A stretch of 64,000 nucleotides of DNA from Cellulosimicrobium sp. ES-005 (GCF_040448685.1 NZ_CP159290.1:2232001-2296000); one strand, 5' to 3'; positions 1-12,297 are shown, counted from the stretch's first letter. The notes: generated by a model from the letters alone, not told the origin. Translations and numbers: made by a program.

Positions 1-1076
<1,076 letters not shown>

Positions 1077-1094
1077 CCCGGCGGCACCCTCGCG

Positions 1095-1574
1095 TCATGA
1101 GGAGGGCCCCTGCGCCGTCGGATCCTGCGCCGTCGGACCGGAGAGCCGCCTGCCGAACGCGGGGTCGCCCGTGAGCGTCGCGGAGGAGCGGCGCACGACC
1201 TCCTCGAGCACGCCGAGGTCGACGGCGTCGAGGTCCTTGACGTAGACGCAGCCCTTGCCGACGGTGTGCGGGCCGAGCCGCTCCAGGAGCGCGGCGTGGG
1301 CGTCGACGCCGTCCATGAGGTACACGGTCGTCGCGGCCTTGCGCGGCGAGAAGCCCGCCGCCGCCATATCGCCCTCGCGCCCGCTCGCGTAGCGGTAGTG
1401 GTAGGTGCCGAACCCGACGATCGACGAGCCCCACATCCGCGCGCGCTCCCCCGTGACCCGTCCCATCAGCTCGACGAGCCGGTACGCGTCGCGACGCCGG
1501 ACGGGGTGCTCCACCGCCGCGAGGAACGCCTCGACGTCCGCGCCGCTCGGCCGGGTCATGTTCTCGGTACCCAT
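1095..1574 (-). CDS. DUF1801 domain protein
   Basis: 159-residue small cytoplasmic protein of the DUF1801 (YdhG-like) family. The family signature is visible as VEAFLAAVEHPVRRRDAYRLVELM, MWGSSIVGFGTYHYRY and GFSPRKAATTVYLM. Some DUF1801 relatives have been called iron chaperone-like, but the molecular function is not established. The last ten residues contain a short direct repeat at DNA level (gcgccgtcgga twice near 1117-1140) that encodes two copies of PTAQ. ATG 1574 is the annotated start; ATG 1559 is an alternative with no better ribosome site. The gene is monocistronic, converging with the NUDIX gene and preceded by the iterated-motif intergenic region. Confidence 0.75.
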   Translation of the reverse strand: MGTENMTRPSGADVEAFLAAVEHPVRRRDAYRLVELMGRVTGERARMWGSSIVGFGTYHYRYASGREGDMAAAGFSPRKAATTVYLMDGVDAHAALLERLGPHTVGKGCVYVKDLDAVDLGVLEEVVRRSSATLTGDPAFGRRLSGPTAQDPTAQGPSS

Positions 1575-1606
1575 GCCCCAGTCTCTCGCCGCAAGGCGGC
1601 GACGCG

Positions 1607-1710
1607 CGAGATCGGCACTCCCGTGACGGTTCGGCGATCGTGGCCGCCGATGTCGGCCGGACGTGCCGACCTCGACCGAGCATGCCGATCTCAGGGCGAG
1701 ATCGGCGCGC
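1607..1710. repeat. Intergenic cluster of four GAGRTCGGCRYG words on both strands
   Basis: Between the acnA terminator and the DUF1801 gene, a 12-bp word of the form cGAGRTCGGCRY occurs four times in about 100 bp: + strand near 1607-1618, - strand at 1662-1674, - strand at 1681-1692, and + strand near 1697-1708. The alternating orientations could fold into hairpins or form a clustered protein-binding site. No ORF of the region uses these copies as a conserved peptide. Function unknown. Confidence 0.5.
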
Positions 1711-1723
1711 CGTCCGGAGACGA

Positions 1724-1761
1724 CGGCGGGGCGCCCACCTCGAGAGGTGAGCGCCCCGCCG
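1724..1761 (-). terminator. Hairpin terminator of acnA
   Basis: An 11-bp GC stem (1724-1734 with 1751-1761) is extended by a further 5-bp stem (cacct/aggtg) closing a CGAG tetraloop. It starts about 33 nt after the acnA stop, and its position and strength suit intrinsic termination. No long U-tract follows, as is usual in high-GC actinobacteria. Confidence 0.7.
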
Positions 1762-1793
1762 GGGTGCGCGTGCGCCGTCGGGCCGGACCGGGG

Positions 1794-4547
<2,754 letters not shown>

Positions 4548-4716
4548 TCGTAGCTCCTTCGTGGCGAGACGGTGGCACGGATGCCATGGTTCAGGGGGCT
4601 TCGCCCAGCCTACGCCGGGCCGGCGCGCCGCTCAGGCCGGGCCCGGAGGACCGCCCTGGCGGTGGTCGGCGGCTCGTCCACGACCCGCTGCGACCTGCAC
4701 CGCGACCAGCATACCC

Positions 4717-4742
4717 CATATATCTTGACGTCAAGATATATG
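4717..4742. promoter_or_regulatory. Perfect 26-bp palindrome upstream of acnA (likely MarR-family operator)
   Basis: The half-site catatatcttgac is followed immediately by its exact reverse complement, in an otherwise GC-rich region, 170 bp upstream of the acnA start. The core, atcttgacgtcaagat, has the size and symmetry of a MarR-family operator. TamR, a MarR-family protein of Streptomyces, is known to control aconitase and trans-aconitate methyltransferase genes, so a TamR-like regulator is the leading candidate; this link is inferred. On the minus strand the right half contains TTGACG, and a TATGCT lies 15 nt further on, so the palindrome may overlap the acnA -35 element. Confidence 0.7.
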
Positions 4743-4780
4743 CCCGGTGCGCCCCCTCCCCACGCCCTCACGGCTCGCGC

Positions 4781-5014
4781 TCAGAGGTCGCAGTCGCACA
4801 GCAGGTTGAGCTCGACGACCTGCTCTCCCTCGTCGGGGCGCGCCCACGCCTCCGCCTCGGCGCGCGACGCGAAGCTCCGGCCGGCGAGCCGCCCGTTCGG
4901 CATCAGGACGCCGACGCCGACGACGTCGCGCACGTCGTCGGGCACGGGGACCGCCTGATCCGGCGCGCGACCCGCCACCGGCGTCGCCCCGCTCGTCGTG
5001 CTGGTGCTCGTCAC
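4781..5014 (-). CDS. Small conserved-looking hypothetical protein (77 aa)
   Basis: A 77-residue product starting at GTG 5014 (an in-frame GTG at 5023 would add three residues). The N-terminal third is Thr/Ser/Ala-rich and probably disordered. It is followed by a compact segment (VRDVVGVGVLMPNGRLAG, ASRAEAEAWARPDEG, VVELNLLCDCDL) that looks like a small alpha/beta fold ending in a CxC pair. It lies downstream of the RNA methyltransferase gene on the same strand and is separated from acnA by the palindrome. I do not recognise a family. The neat GC-skewed codon pattern and sensible ending support a real gene, but the start is uncertain. Confidence 0.5.
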   Translation of the reverse strand: MTSTSTTSGATPVAGRAPDQAVPVPDDVRDVVGVGVLMPNGRLAGRSFASRAEAEAWARPDEGEQVVELNLLCDCDL

Positions 5015-5112
5015 GTCACTCACCGTCCCGCTCGTCCGACCGTCTCCTCCATCGTCCTCCCGGCACGCGCCTCGGCGCACCCGTTCGCGGAGGCCCGAGC
5101 GCGCCGGTGGCG

Positions 5113-6501
5113 TCAGCGCGTCAGGACCGCGACGGCCTCGAGGTGGTGCGTCATCGGGAAGAGGTCGAACGCGCGCAGGGACGCGAGCCCGTAGCCGTGG
5201 TCGGCGAGGTAGGCGACGTCGCGCGCGAGCGCGGCCGGGTCGCACGCGACGTACACGACCCGGGACGGCTGCCGGGAGGCGATCGCCTCGACCACGGAGC
5301 GGCCGGCGCCGACGCGCGGCGGGTCGAGCACGACGACGTCCGCGCCGGTCTCGTCGGCCGCGAGCACCTGCTCGACGGGGCCGTGGTGCAGCTCCACCCG
5401 GTCGAGCCCGTGCGCGTTGCGGCGCGCGTCGCGCACGGCCCGCTCGTCGCCCTCGACCGCGACCACCGAGCCGGTCGCCCCGACGGCCGCCGCCAGGGGC
5501 GCGGTGAACAGCCCGGCACCCGCGTAGAGGTCCAGCACGCGCGCGCCCTCGACGTCCCCCGCACCGTCGAGCACCGCGCGCGCCAGCGTGGCCGGTGCCT
5601 CGCGGTGCACCTGCCAGAACCCGCCCGCCGCGACCCGGTACTCGTGCTGCCGGTCGCCGAGCACGACACGCTCGGTCACGCTGCGGCGCGCGTTCGGGCG
5701 CTGGTCGGGCGAGCCCGACCGCCACGGCTCGCCGTCCACGAGGAGGACCGGCGCCGAGCCGGCCGGGGCGACGAGCTCGATCCGCGTGCCCGGGCGCCAG
5801 GTGCGGGTGAAGACCTTCTCGCGCGCCGCGAGCTCCGCGACGTCCTCGGTGGCGAGCGGCATGCCGTCCAGCGCGACGACGTCGTGCGACCGGAAGCGGT
5901 GCATGCCCGCGCGGCCCGTGCCGTCGGCCACGAGATCCACGCGCGTCCGGTAGCCGAGGCCGCCGCGCGCGGCGTCGCCGGGCAGACCCTCGACCTCTAC
6001 CTGAGGGTCAACCTCGTCGAGGTCGACCTTCCCGAGCCGACGGAGCTGCTCCGCCAGCACGTCCCGCTTCCAGCGGCGCTGCGCGTCGAGCGCGACGTGC
6101 ACCAGCTCGCCGCCCCCGACGCCTCCGGGGCCGGCCTCCGGCCACACCGACGGGACGCGGTCGGGCGACGCCTCGAGGATCTCGACGGCGTCGGCGCGCC
6201 AGAACTTCGCGGCGTCCCCGCCCTCCGTGACGCGGGCGCGCACGCGCTCCCCGGGCAGGGTGTGACGGACGAAGACGACGCGACCCTCGTACCGCGCGAC
6301 GCAGTGTCCGCCGTGCGCGACAGGGCCGACCTCGAGCTCGACCTCGACCTCAGGTCGAGGGTCGACCCGTGCCGACTGTCGCGTCGCCCGCCCCGCCGCG
6401 CGACGGGTCGTGCGTCGGCCACCCCGCGCGGAACGGCGGTCGGCGAAGGGGTCGGACGGTCGGTCGGAGGGCACGGCAGGACCACGCGAGGAGGACGGCA
6501 T
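5113..6501 (-). CDS. TRAM-domain class I SAM-dependent RNA methyltransferase (TrmA/RumA family)
   Basis: 462-residue uracil-C5 RNA methyltransferase-like enzyme. A disordered basic N-terminus (about 50 residues) is followed by a TRAM RNA-binding domain (VEVGPVAHGGHCVARYEGRV to about residue 110) and a methyltransferase domain. Visible motifs are GFWQVH, VLDLYAGAGLFTAPLA (SAM motif I), DPPRVGAG, YVACDPAALARD with the presumed catalytic Cys, and HHLEAVAVL with the general-base Glu position. No [4Fe-4S] Cys cluster of RlmD type is apparent. It is the counterpart of mycobacterial Rv2689c by synteny with the APC permease and the two TrkA genes. The target base, in tRNA or rRNA, is unknown. Confidence 0.88.
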   Translation of the reverse strand: MPSSSRGPAVPSDRPSDPFADRRSARGGRRTTRRAAGRATRQSARVDPRPEVEVELEVGPVAHGGHCVARYEGRVVFVRHTLPGERVRARVTEGGDAAKFWRADAVEILEASPDRVPSVWPEAGPGGVGGGELVHVALDAQRRWKRDVLAEQLRRLGKVDLDEVDPQVEVEGLPGDAARGGLGYRTRVDLVADGTGRAGMHRFRSHDVVALDGMPLATEDVAELAAREKVFTRTWRPGTRIELVAPAGSAPVLLVDGEPWRSGSPDQRPNARRSVTERVVLGDRQHEYRVAAGGFWQVHREAPATLARAVLDGAGDVEGARVLDLYAGAGLFTAPLAAAVGATGSVVAVEGDERAVRDARRNAHGLDRVELHHGPVEQVLAADETGADVVVLDPPRVGAGRSVVEAIASRQPSRVVYVACDPAALARDVAYLADHGYGLASLRAFDLFPMTHHLEAVAVLTR

Positions 6502-6562
6502 GCCCCCAGTATCCCGGACCCGGCCCGACGCACCCGCCGGGACGCCGCTCCGCGCACGCCGA

Positions 6563-6591
6563 GGGCCCGCTCCCCCCTCGGGAACGGGCCC
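6563..6591 (-). terminator. Hairpin terminator after the APC permease gene
   Basis: Twelve-base arms (6563-6574 and 6580-6591) pair with a single mismatch around a 5-nt loop. The hairpin lies about 27 nt downstream of the permease stop and before the RNA methyltransferase start, so it separates the two transcription units. Confidence 0.6.
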
Positions 6592-6617
6592 GGGTCACGA
6601 CCGTGGCCGCGCGGGGA

Positions 6618-8621
6618 TCAGTACCCGGTGAAGCGCTGGCGGAACCCCTCGCCCTCGAGCCCGGTCTGCCCCTCGGTCGAGGCGAGCTGCCACGGCACGG
6701 ACGCCACGACGACGCCCGGCGTGAAGAGCAGGCGGCCCTTGAGGCGCAGCGCGCTCTGGTTGTGCAGGAGCTGCTCCCACCAGTGGCCCACGACGTACTC
6801 GGGGATGTAGACGACCACGAGGTCGCGCGGCGACTCTCTGCGGACCGAGCGCACGTACGACAGCACCGGGCGCGTGATCTCGCGGAACGGCGAGTCCAGG
6901 ACGCGCAGCGGGACCGGGAGGTCGAGCGCCTCCCACTGCCGCATGAGGTCCTCGACGTCCTCCGAGTCCACCCCGACGGTGACGGCCTCCAGCACGGACG
7001 GGCGCGACGCCCGTGCGTACGCGAGCGCCCGCATCGTGGGGCGGTGGATCTTGGACACGAGGACGATCGCGTGCACGCGGCTGGGCAGGGCGCGGGCCGC
7101 GGCGGCCTCGTCGCCGAGCGCGAGCTCGTCGCGCACCCTGTCGTAGTGCTTGCGGATCGACTTCATGAGCACGAACACGAGCGCCATCGCGAGGATCGCG
7201 ATCCAGGCGCCGTGGGTGAACTTCGTGATGAGGACGATGACGAGGACCGTCCCGGTCATCGCCAGACCCACCGTGTTGACCACGCGCGAGCGCCGCATGC
7301 GTGCCCGCTCGCGGGGCTGGTGCTCGGTGCGCAGCGCGCGCGTCCAGTGCCGCACCATGCCGAGCTGGGACAGGGTGAACGACACGAACACGCCGACGAT
7401 GTAGAGCTGGATGAGGCGCGTGACCTGCGCGTCGAACGCCCAGATGAGCACGATCGCCGCGACGGCCAGCGTGATGATGCCGTTGGAGAACGCGAGCCGG
7501 TCGCCGCGCGTGTGGAGCTGGCGCGGCAGGTAGCCGTCCTTCGCGAGGATCGAGCCGAGGACGGGGAAGCCGTTGAACGCCGTGTTCGCCGCGAGCACGA
7601 GGATGAGCCCCGTCACCGCGGACACGACGTAGAAGAGCACGGGCGCCCCGCTGAACACGGTCTCGGCGAGCTGCCCGATCACCGGGTGCTGCACGTAGTC
7701 CACGGGCAGCGGCTCCCCGTTCAGCGAGAGCTGCGTGTGCGGGTCCTCGGCGTAGTGCACGCCGGTCGCGCGCGCGAGGAAGAGGATCGACATCATCATC
7801 ACGGCGGAGATGCCACCCAGCAGGGCCAGCGTCGTGGCGGCGTTGCGCGACTTGGGCTTGCGAAACGCCGGGACGCCGTTGCTGATGGCCTCGACGCCGG
7901 TCAGGGCGGCGCAGCCGGAGGCGAACGCCCGGGCCACGAGGAACGCGCCCGCGATGCCGATCAGACCCTGGTCGAACCCGCTCTCCGCCGTGAGCTCGAA
8001 CTCCGCGCTCTCCGCCGGGCCGAGGTTGCCGGTGACGTACTGGAAGAACCCGACGACCGCCGTCGTGCCGATGGCCAGCATGAAGAGGTAGACCGGGATC
8101 GCGAAGAACGTCCCGGACTCCTTGACCCCGCGCAGGTTGACGAGCGTGAGGACGACGACGAGCCCGATCGCGAAGGCCGCCTCGTGGTCGCGCAGCGCCG
8201 GGATGGCGCTGGCCGCGTACTGCGCCCCCGACGAGATCGAGACGGCGACGGTGAGGACGTAGTCGACCATGAGCGCCGACGCGACGCCGACTCCCGCCGT
8301 CGGGCCGAGGTTGACCGTGGCGACCTCGTAGTCGCCGCCGCCCGAGGGGTAGGCGCGCACGTTCTGGCGGTACGACGCCACGACGGTCAGCAGCACGACC
8401 ACGACCGCGAGGCCCACCCACGGCGAGATCATCGTCGCGCTGAGGCCCGCGAGGGCGAGCGTCAGGAGGATCTCGTCCGGGGCGTACGCGACCGACGACA
8501 GGGCGTCGGACGCGAACACGGGCAGGGCCACACGCTTGGGCAGCAGCGTGTGCCCCAGGTGCTCGCTGCGGACCGGCCGCCCGAGCAGCAGCCGCTTCGC
8601 GGCATCAGCGATCTCCGACAC
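6618..8621 (-). CDS. APC-superfamily amino acid/cation permease
   Basis: 667-residue integral membrane protein. About 12 hydrophobic segments occupy residues 40-460; a soluble C-terminal domain of about 200 residues follows (AIVLVSKIHRPTMRALAYA..., VYIPEYVVGHWWEQLLHNQ). Early family blocks include LPVFASDALSSVAYAPDEILL and YPSGGGDYEVA, as in the KUP-like/APC proteins found next to trkA genes (Rv2690c in Mycobacterium). The start is taken at GTG 8621, which removes a non-membrane 32-residue upstream extension and leaves an 80-bp divergent promoter region shared with the TrkA genes. Proximity to two TrkA regulatory proteins suggests ion-coupled transport, possibly K+; the substrate is inferred. 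Confidence 0.85.
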   Translation of the reverse strand: MSEIADAAKRLLLGRPVRSEHLGHTLLPKRVALPVFASDALSSVAYAPDEILLTLALAGLSATMISPWVGLAVVVVLLTVVASYRQNVRAYPSGGGDYEVATVNLGPTAGVGVASALMVDYVLTVAVSISSGAQYAASAIPALRDHEAAFAIGLVVVLTLVNLRGVKESGTFFAIPVYLFMLAIGTTAVVGFFQYVTGNLGPAESAEFELTAESGFDQGLIGIAGAFLVARAFASGCAALTGVEAISNGVPAFRKPKSRNAATTLALLGGISAVMMMSILFLARATGVHYAEDPHTQLSLNGEPLPVDYVQHPVIGQLAETVFSGAPVLFYVVSAVTGLILVLAANTAFNGFPVLGSILAKDGYLPRQLHTRGDRLAFSNGIITLAVAAIVLIWAFDAQVTRLIQLYIVGVFVSFTLSQLGMVRHWTRALRTEHQPRERARMRRSRVVNTVGLAMTGTVLVIVLITKFTHGAWIAILAMALVFVLMKSIRKHYDRVRDELALGDEAAAARALPSRVHAIVLVSKIHRPTMRALAYARASRPSVLEAVTVGVDSEDVEDLMRQWEALDLPVPLRVLDSPFREITRPVLSYVRSVRRESPRDLVVVYIPEYVVGHWWEQLLHNQSALRLKGRLLFTPGVVVASVPWQLASTEGQTGLEGEGFRQRFTGY

Positions 8622-8700
8622 GAGGCCACATGCTATGCCCGACGGCGCCCGGTCGCGCTGGTGCGCGCCCGACCGCGCCGCGAGCGGTAGCGTTCGGTGC

Positions 8701-9369
8701 GTGCACTTCGTCATCATGGGCTGCGGGCGCGTGGGCGCGACGCTCGCCCAGTCTCTCGAGTCGAGCGGTCACTCCGTCGCCGTCGTCGACCAGAACCCCG
8801 ACGCGTTCCGGCGCCTCCCGGCCGAGTTCACCGGCAAGAAGGTGACCGGGGTCGGGTTCGACCGCGACACGCTCGTGCAGGCCGGGATCGAGGAGGCCTA
8901 CGCGTTCGCCGCGGTCTCCGACGGCGACAACTCGAACATCCTCTCCGCGCGCGTCGTGCGGGAGACGTTCGGCGTCGAGAAGGTCGTGGCCCGCATCTAC
9001 GACCCCCAGCGCGCGGAGATCTACCAGCGCCTCGGCATCCCCACGGTCGCGACCGTGCGCTGGACCGCGGACCAGGTGCTGCGCCGCATGCTCCCGTTCG
9101 GCGCGACCGACGAGTACCGCGACCCGTCCGGGCGCGTGCGGCTCGCGCAGGTCGACTTCCACCCCGACTGGGTCGGGCGCACCGTCCGCGCCATCGAGGA
9201 CGCCACCGGCGCTCGCGTGGCGTTCGTCAGCCGCTTCGGCGACGGGGTCCTCGTCACCGACCGCACCGTCCTGCAGGAGAACGACGTGCTGCACGTGCTC
9301 ATGGACGACGAGCAGGCCGCCGTCGTCGAACGCAAGCTCACCCACGCCCCGAAGGTCGAGGCCGAGTGA
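8701..9369 (+). CDS. TrkA family potassium uptake regulatory protein (CeoB-like)
   Basis: 222-residue soluble TrkA protein starting at GTG 8701. The N-terminal Rossmann domain shows VIMGCGRVGATLAQSLE (GxGxxG) and VAVVDQNPDAF with the acidic residue that selects NAD. A TrkA_C (RCK C) domain occupies roughly the last 85 residues (VRLAQVDFHPDWVGRTV onward). Such proteins bind NAD(H) or nucleotides and gate potassium transporters on the cytoplasmic face. It overlaps the next trkA by one base and is divergent from the APC permease. This is the ceoB/ceoC arrangement known from mycobacteria. Confidence 0.92.
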   Translation: MHFVIMGCGRVGATLAQSLESSGHSVAVVDQNPDAFRRLPAEFTGKKVTGVGFDRDTLVQAGIEEAYAFAAVSDGDNSNILSARVVRETFGVEKVVARIYDPQRAEIYQRLGIPTVATVRWTADQVLRRMLPFGATDEYRDPSGRVRLAQVDFHPDWVGRTVRAIEDATGARVAFVSRFGDGVLVTDRTVLQENDVLHVLMDDEQAAVVERKLTHAPKVEAE

Positions 9370-10097
9370 TGCGCGTCGTCATCGCCGGGGCGGGCTCGGT
9401 CGGCCGCTCGATCGCCCGCGAGCTCCTCAGCCACGACCACGAGGTCATGCTGATCGACAAGCAGCCGGCGGCCATGCGGGTCGCCCAGGTCGCGGAGGCC
9501 GACTGGCTGCTCGCCGACGCGTGCGAGCTCTCGACGCTCGCCGAGGCCAAGGTCGAGGAGTGCGACGTCATCGTGGCGGCCACGGGCGACGACAAGGTGA
9601 ACCTCGTCGTGTCGCTCCTCGCCAAGACCGAGTTCGGGGTGCCCCGCACGGTCGCCCGCGTGAACAACCCGAAGAACGAGTGGATGTTCGACGAGTCGTG
9701 GGGCGTTGACGTCGCCGTCTCGACGCCCCGCATCATGACCGCGATGGTCGAGGAGGCCGTCGCCGTCGGCGACCTCGTCCGCATCTTCACGTTCCACCAG
9801 TCCGGCGCGGACATCCTCGAGGTCACGCTGCCGCCGACCTCGCCGCTCGTCGGTCACCGGGTCGGCGAGGTGAGCTGGCCCGCGGACACGGTGCTCGCGG
9901 CGATCGTCCGCGGCACGCGGCCGATCGCGCCCAGCCAGGACGACACGCTCGAGGCCGGGGACGAGCTGCTGCTCGTCACGGGCGACGAGGCGGACGAGGG
10001 TGCCCTCGGCCGGCTCCTCGCCGGCCGGACCGAGGTGGAGCCGACCGCTCCGGACGCGCCCGTCGAGGCGCCCGAGGCCGACGACACCCTTCTCTGA
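9369..10097 (+). CDS. TrkA family potassium uptake regulatory protein (CeoC-like)
   Basis: 242-residue second TrkA paralogue, starting at ATG 9369 inside the upstream stop codon (TGATG). Rossmann motif VIAGAGSVGRSIARELL, then VMLIDKQPAAM and the ATGDDKVNLVVSLLAK segment, are followed by a TrkA_C domain (ILEVTLPPTSPLVGHRVGEV to GDELLLVTG). An acidic Pro/Ala-rich tail of about 30 residues follows that the upstream paralogue lacks. The tight overlap implies equimolar production, consistent with a hetero-oligomeric gating ring; that assembly is inferred. Confidence 0.92.
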   Translation: MRVVIAGAGSVGRSIARELLSHDHEVMLIDKQPAAMRVAQVAEADWLLADACELSTLAEAKVEECDVIVAATGDDKVNLVVSLLAKTEFGVPRTVARVNNPKNEWMFDESWGVDVAVSTPRIMTAMVEEAVAVGDLVRIFTFHQSGADILEVTLPPTSPLVGHRVGEVSWPADTVLAAIVRGTRPIAPSQDDTLEAGDELLLVTGDEADEGALGRLLAGRTEVEPTAPDAPVEAPEADDTLL

Positions 10098-10124
10098 CGG
10101 GGCGCGCGGCCGCGGTCGTCGGCC

Positions 10125-11057
10125 CTACGCCGACGGGGCCGCCGCGCCGTGCGGCCGGCGCACAAGGATCCACGTGAGCCACAGGACGAGGGCCCACAGC
10201 GGGATGCCCATGACGAGGCGCGCGGTGCCGAGCCAGCCGACGTCGCCGTCGAGGTAGAGCGGGACCTGGACCGCGAGCCGGGCGGCGAACAGGCCGATCC
10301 AGAGCCACGTCGCGGCGGTGTACCGGCGCATCAGGGCCCGGTCGGACCGCCAGGCGCGGGCCCAGCGGGCGAACGCGCCGGGCTCGCCGCCGTTCGCGTC
10401 AGCAGGTGCTGCGGCCGACGTCGCGGCCCCCACGGGCTGCTCGGCCGAGGCGTCCGGGGCGGCGGCCGCGTCGGGCGTCCCCTCCGCCGTCGTCCCGGCC
10501 GACCCGGACGCGCCGCCCGCGCCGAAGCCGCTGCGGAAGCCCTCGACCACGAGCCCGACGAGCGGCCAGCGGGCCAGGACGGAGACGAGGAGCGCGACGA
10601 GGTAGGCGGCGTTCGTCCACAGGCCCCACGCGAAGTAGTCCTGCGCCTCGCCCGAGCGCCACGCCCAGACCACGCCGATGCCGACGCCCAGGAGACCGCC
10701 GAACGCCTGCGTGACGGGAGTGCGCTGGACCAGTCGCGCCGCGACGGCGATCAGCGCCGCCGCGACCGAGGTCACGAGCGCCCACCGCAGGTTCGTCGTG
10801 GCGACGTAGACGACGACGAAGACGAGGCCCGGGGCGACCGACTCGACGAGCCCGCGCACGCCCCCGATGGCGTCGGCCACGGAGAAGTCCTGCCCGGCGA
10901 GCGCGCGGACGCCCCGGGCGCGACCGTCCTCGGGCGCGGCGACGTCGTCGACGACCGTCTCCGCGACCTCGGCGTCGTGAGCGATCCCCTCCGGAGCCTG
11001 CCCGGGGCCGGGACGGCCGTCCGCGGGACCGCCGCTCGCGTCGCTGCTGCTCGTCAT
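10125..11057 (-). CDS. DUF3159 membrane protein
   Basis: 310-residue protein of the DUF3159 family. The first 65 residues are hydrophilic. A hydrophobic core follows with segments such as LVFVVVYVATTNLRWALVTS, AFGGLLGVGIGVVWAW and AAYLVALLVSVLA, then a low-complexity Ala/Gly/Asp insert (about residues 175-225), and finally more membrane segments (TWLWIGLFAARLAVQVPLYL and ALVLWLTWILV). This matches the Rv2693c position of the conserved actinobacterial block. Function is unknown; the topology resembles intracellular septation A-like proteins. The start is ATG 11057; the extra 22 residues upstream in frame look non-coding. It converges with the trkA pair and lies downstream of the OB-fold gene. 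Confidence 0.85.
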   Translation of the reverse strand: MTSSSDASGGPADGRPGPGQAPEGIAHDAEVAETVVDDVAAPEDGRARGVRALAGQDFSVADAIGGVRGLVESVAPGLVFVVVYVATTNLRWALVTSVAAALIAVAARLVQRTPVTQAFGGLLGVGIGVVWAWRSGEAQDYFAWGLWTNAAYLVALLVSVLARWPLVGLVVEGFRSGFGAGGASGSAGTTAEGTPDAAAAPDASAEQPVGAATSAAAPADANGGEPGAFARWARAWRSDRALMRRYTAATWLWIGLFAARLAVQVPLYLDGDVGWLGTARLVMGIPLWALVLWLTWILVRRPHGAAAPSA

Positions 11058-11171
11058 CTGGTGGCGTCCTCGGTGGCTCGGGATCGGTCGGTCACGGTCC
11101 GGGCATGCGGCCCGATCGGCCACCGCACGTCCGCAGGATCGTACGGCACCGCCGCGCGGGCGGGCGCGAGG

Positions 11172-11546
11172 TCACTCCCCCGGCTTGGCGAGGAGCTCGT
11201 AGCGCGGGTTGAAGATGGTGCGGCGACCGTCGACGTCGCACACCAGGCCCTCGACGAGGGCGCGACGGCCGGGCTCGATCCCCGCGATGCGACGACGGCC
11301 CAGCCACACGAGGTCCACGACGCCGGAGCCGTCGAACAGCTCCACCTCGACCGTCGGGACGCCCTCGCGCGGACGCAGCACGACCGACCGGAGGACGCCC
11401 GAGATCTTGGCCCGGCGGCGGTTGGGGAGCTCGGACACGGCGCGGCAGCCCTTCTGCCGTGCGGCCTCGGAGCGCTCCTCGTCGGCGGCGAGCTCCTCCT
11501 GGGAGGCGAGAGCGGTGCGCCAGGCGTCCCGCAGGGTGGGGGCCAT
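11172..11546 (-). CDS. OB-fold nucleic-acid-binding domain protein
   Basis: 124-residue single-domain OB-fold protein. A helical N-terminus (LRDAWRTALASQEELAADEE) leads into five beta-strand-like segments (AKISGVLRSVVLRP, TVEVELFDGSGVVDLVWLG, GIEPGRRALVEGLVCDVDG, RTIFNPRYELL), the layout of RecG/RecJ-type OB modules. The ATG at 11546 lies 1 nt after the DUF3710 stop, so the genes are translationally linked. It corresponds to Rv2694c. A role in nucleic acid binding is inferred from the fold; the partner is unknown. Confidence 0.85.
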   Translation of the reverse strand: MAPTLRDAWRTALASQEELAADEERSEAARQKGCRAVSELPNRRRAKISGVLRSVVLRPREGVPTVEVELFDGSGVVDLVWLGRRRIAGIEPGRRALVEGLVCDVDGRRTIFNPRYELLAKPGE

Positions 11547-11547
11547 G

Positions 11548-12297
11548 TCAGCGGATCTCCGTGATCTCCGGCCCACGCGTCAGCGGGTCGAACGAGGGCG
11601 TCTCCGGCGCGCCGGCGGGTGCCGGTGCCGCCGCGGCCGGCCCCTTGCCCGGCAGGTGCAGGGCGAGGAGGTCGCGCGGCGGGCGCGGGCTCTGGTCGCG
11701 CACGACGACGATGTTGGCGAACACGGACTCGAGCAGCCGGGCCTCGGCAGGGTCGACCGCCGCCTTGCCCGTGAGGACGCCGCGGAGAAACCAGCGGGGG
11801 CCGTCGAAGCCCACGAACCGCGCGGGGCGCACGCCCGGGCGCCCGTCCGGCGTCTGCGCGGGGATGCGGGCGAGCAGCTCGCGGCCGAACGGGCCGGGGA
11901 GGTCGTCGACCGTGCCGCCCTGCTTGGTCACCGACGCGGCGATCTCGCCGCGGATCTCGTCCCAGATGCCCTCCGTGCGCGGCGCCGCGAAGGCCTGCAC
12001 CTGCAGCCCGGAGCCCGCCACGGCGCACGCGACGCCGGTGATGCGCTGGGTCTTCTTGTCGACCTCCATGCGCAGCTCCATGCCGGGCACGCCGGGCAGC
12101 CACACGGCGCCCAGGTCGAGGCGGGGCCCGCGCTCGGGCACCTGGGAGGAGTCGTACGGGCCGCGGGCCGGCTTCGCGTCGGTCGGGTCGGCGACGGGAG
12201 CGCCGTCGTCGACCTGCTCGGACGTCGCGCCCGACGGCGCCGACGGCTCGGGCGACTCGGTCGGCTCGGACGACCTGGAGCGACGGAACAGACCCAC
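11548..12297 (-). CDS. DUF3710 domain protein
   Basis: 249-residue protein with a disordered Ser/Pro/Glu-rich N-terminus (to about residue 45) followed by the DUF3710 core: GPRLDLGAVWLPGVPGMELRM, GSGLQVQAFAAPRTEGIWDE, PGVRPARFVGFDGPRWFLRG and LLESVFANIVVVRDQSPRPP. Family function is unknown; it is widely conserved in Actinobacteria next to dut and the OB-fold gene (Rv2696c). The start is GTG 12297 with AAGGAG 7 nt upstream, an unusually good ribosome site for this window. There are 160 bp between it and dut, so it may have its own promoter. Confidence 0.88.
   Translation of the reverse strand: MGLFRRSRSSEPTESPEPSAPSGATSEQVDDGAPVADPTDAKPARGPYDSSQVPERGPRLDLGAVWLPGVPGMELRMEVDKKTQRITGVACAVAGSGLQVQAFAAPRTEGIWDEIRGEIAASVTKQGGTVDDLPGPFGRELLARIPAQTPDGRPGVRPARFVGFDGPRWFLRGVLTGKAAVDPAEARLLESVFANIVVVRDQSPRPPRDLLALHLPGKGPAAAAPAPAGAPETPSFDPLTRGPEITEIR

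Noticed and set aside
10117-10135. Seven-base hairpin (cgtcggc/gccgacg) between trkA and the DUF3159 gene
   Set aside because: It overlaps the DUF3159 stop codon and is short for this GC content, so it is not called a terminator.
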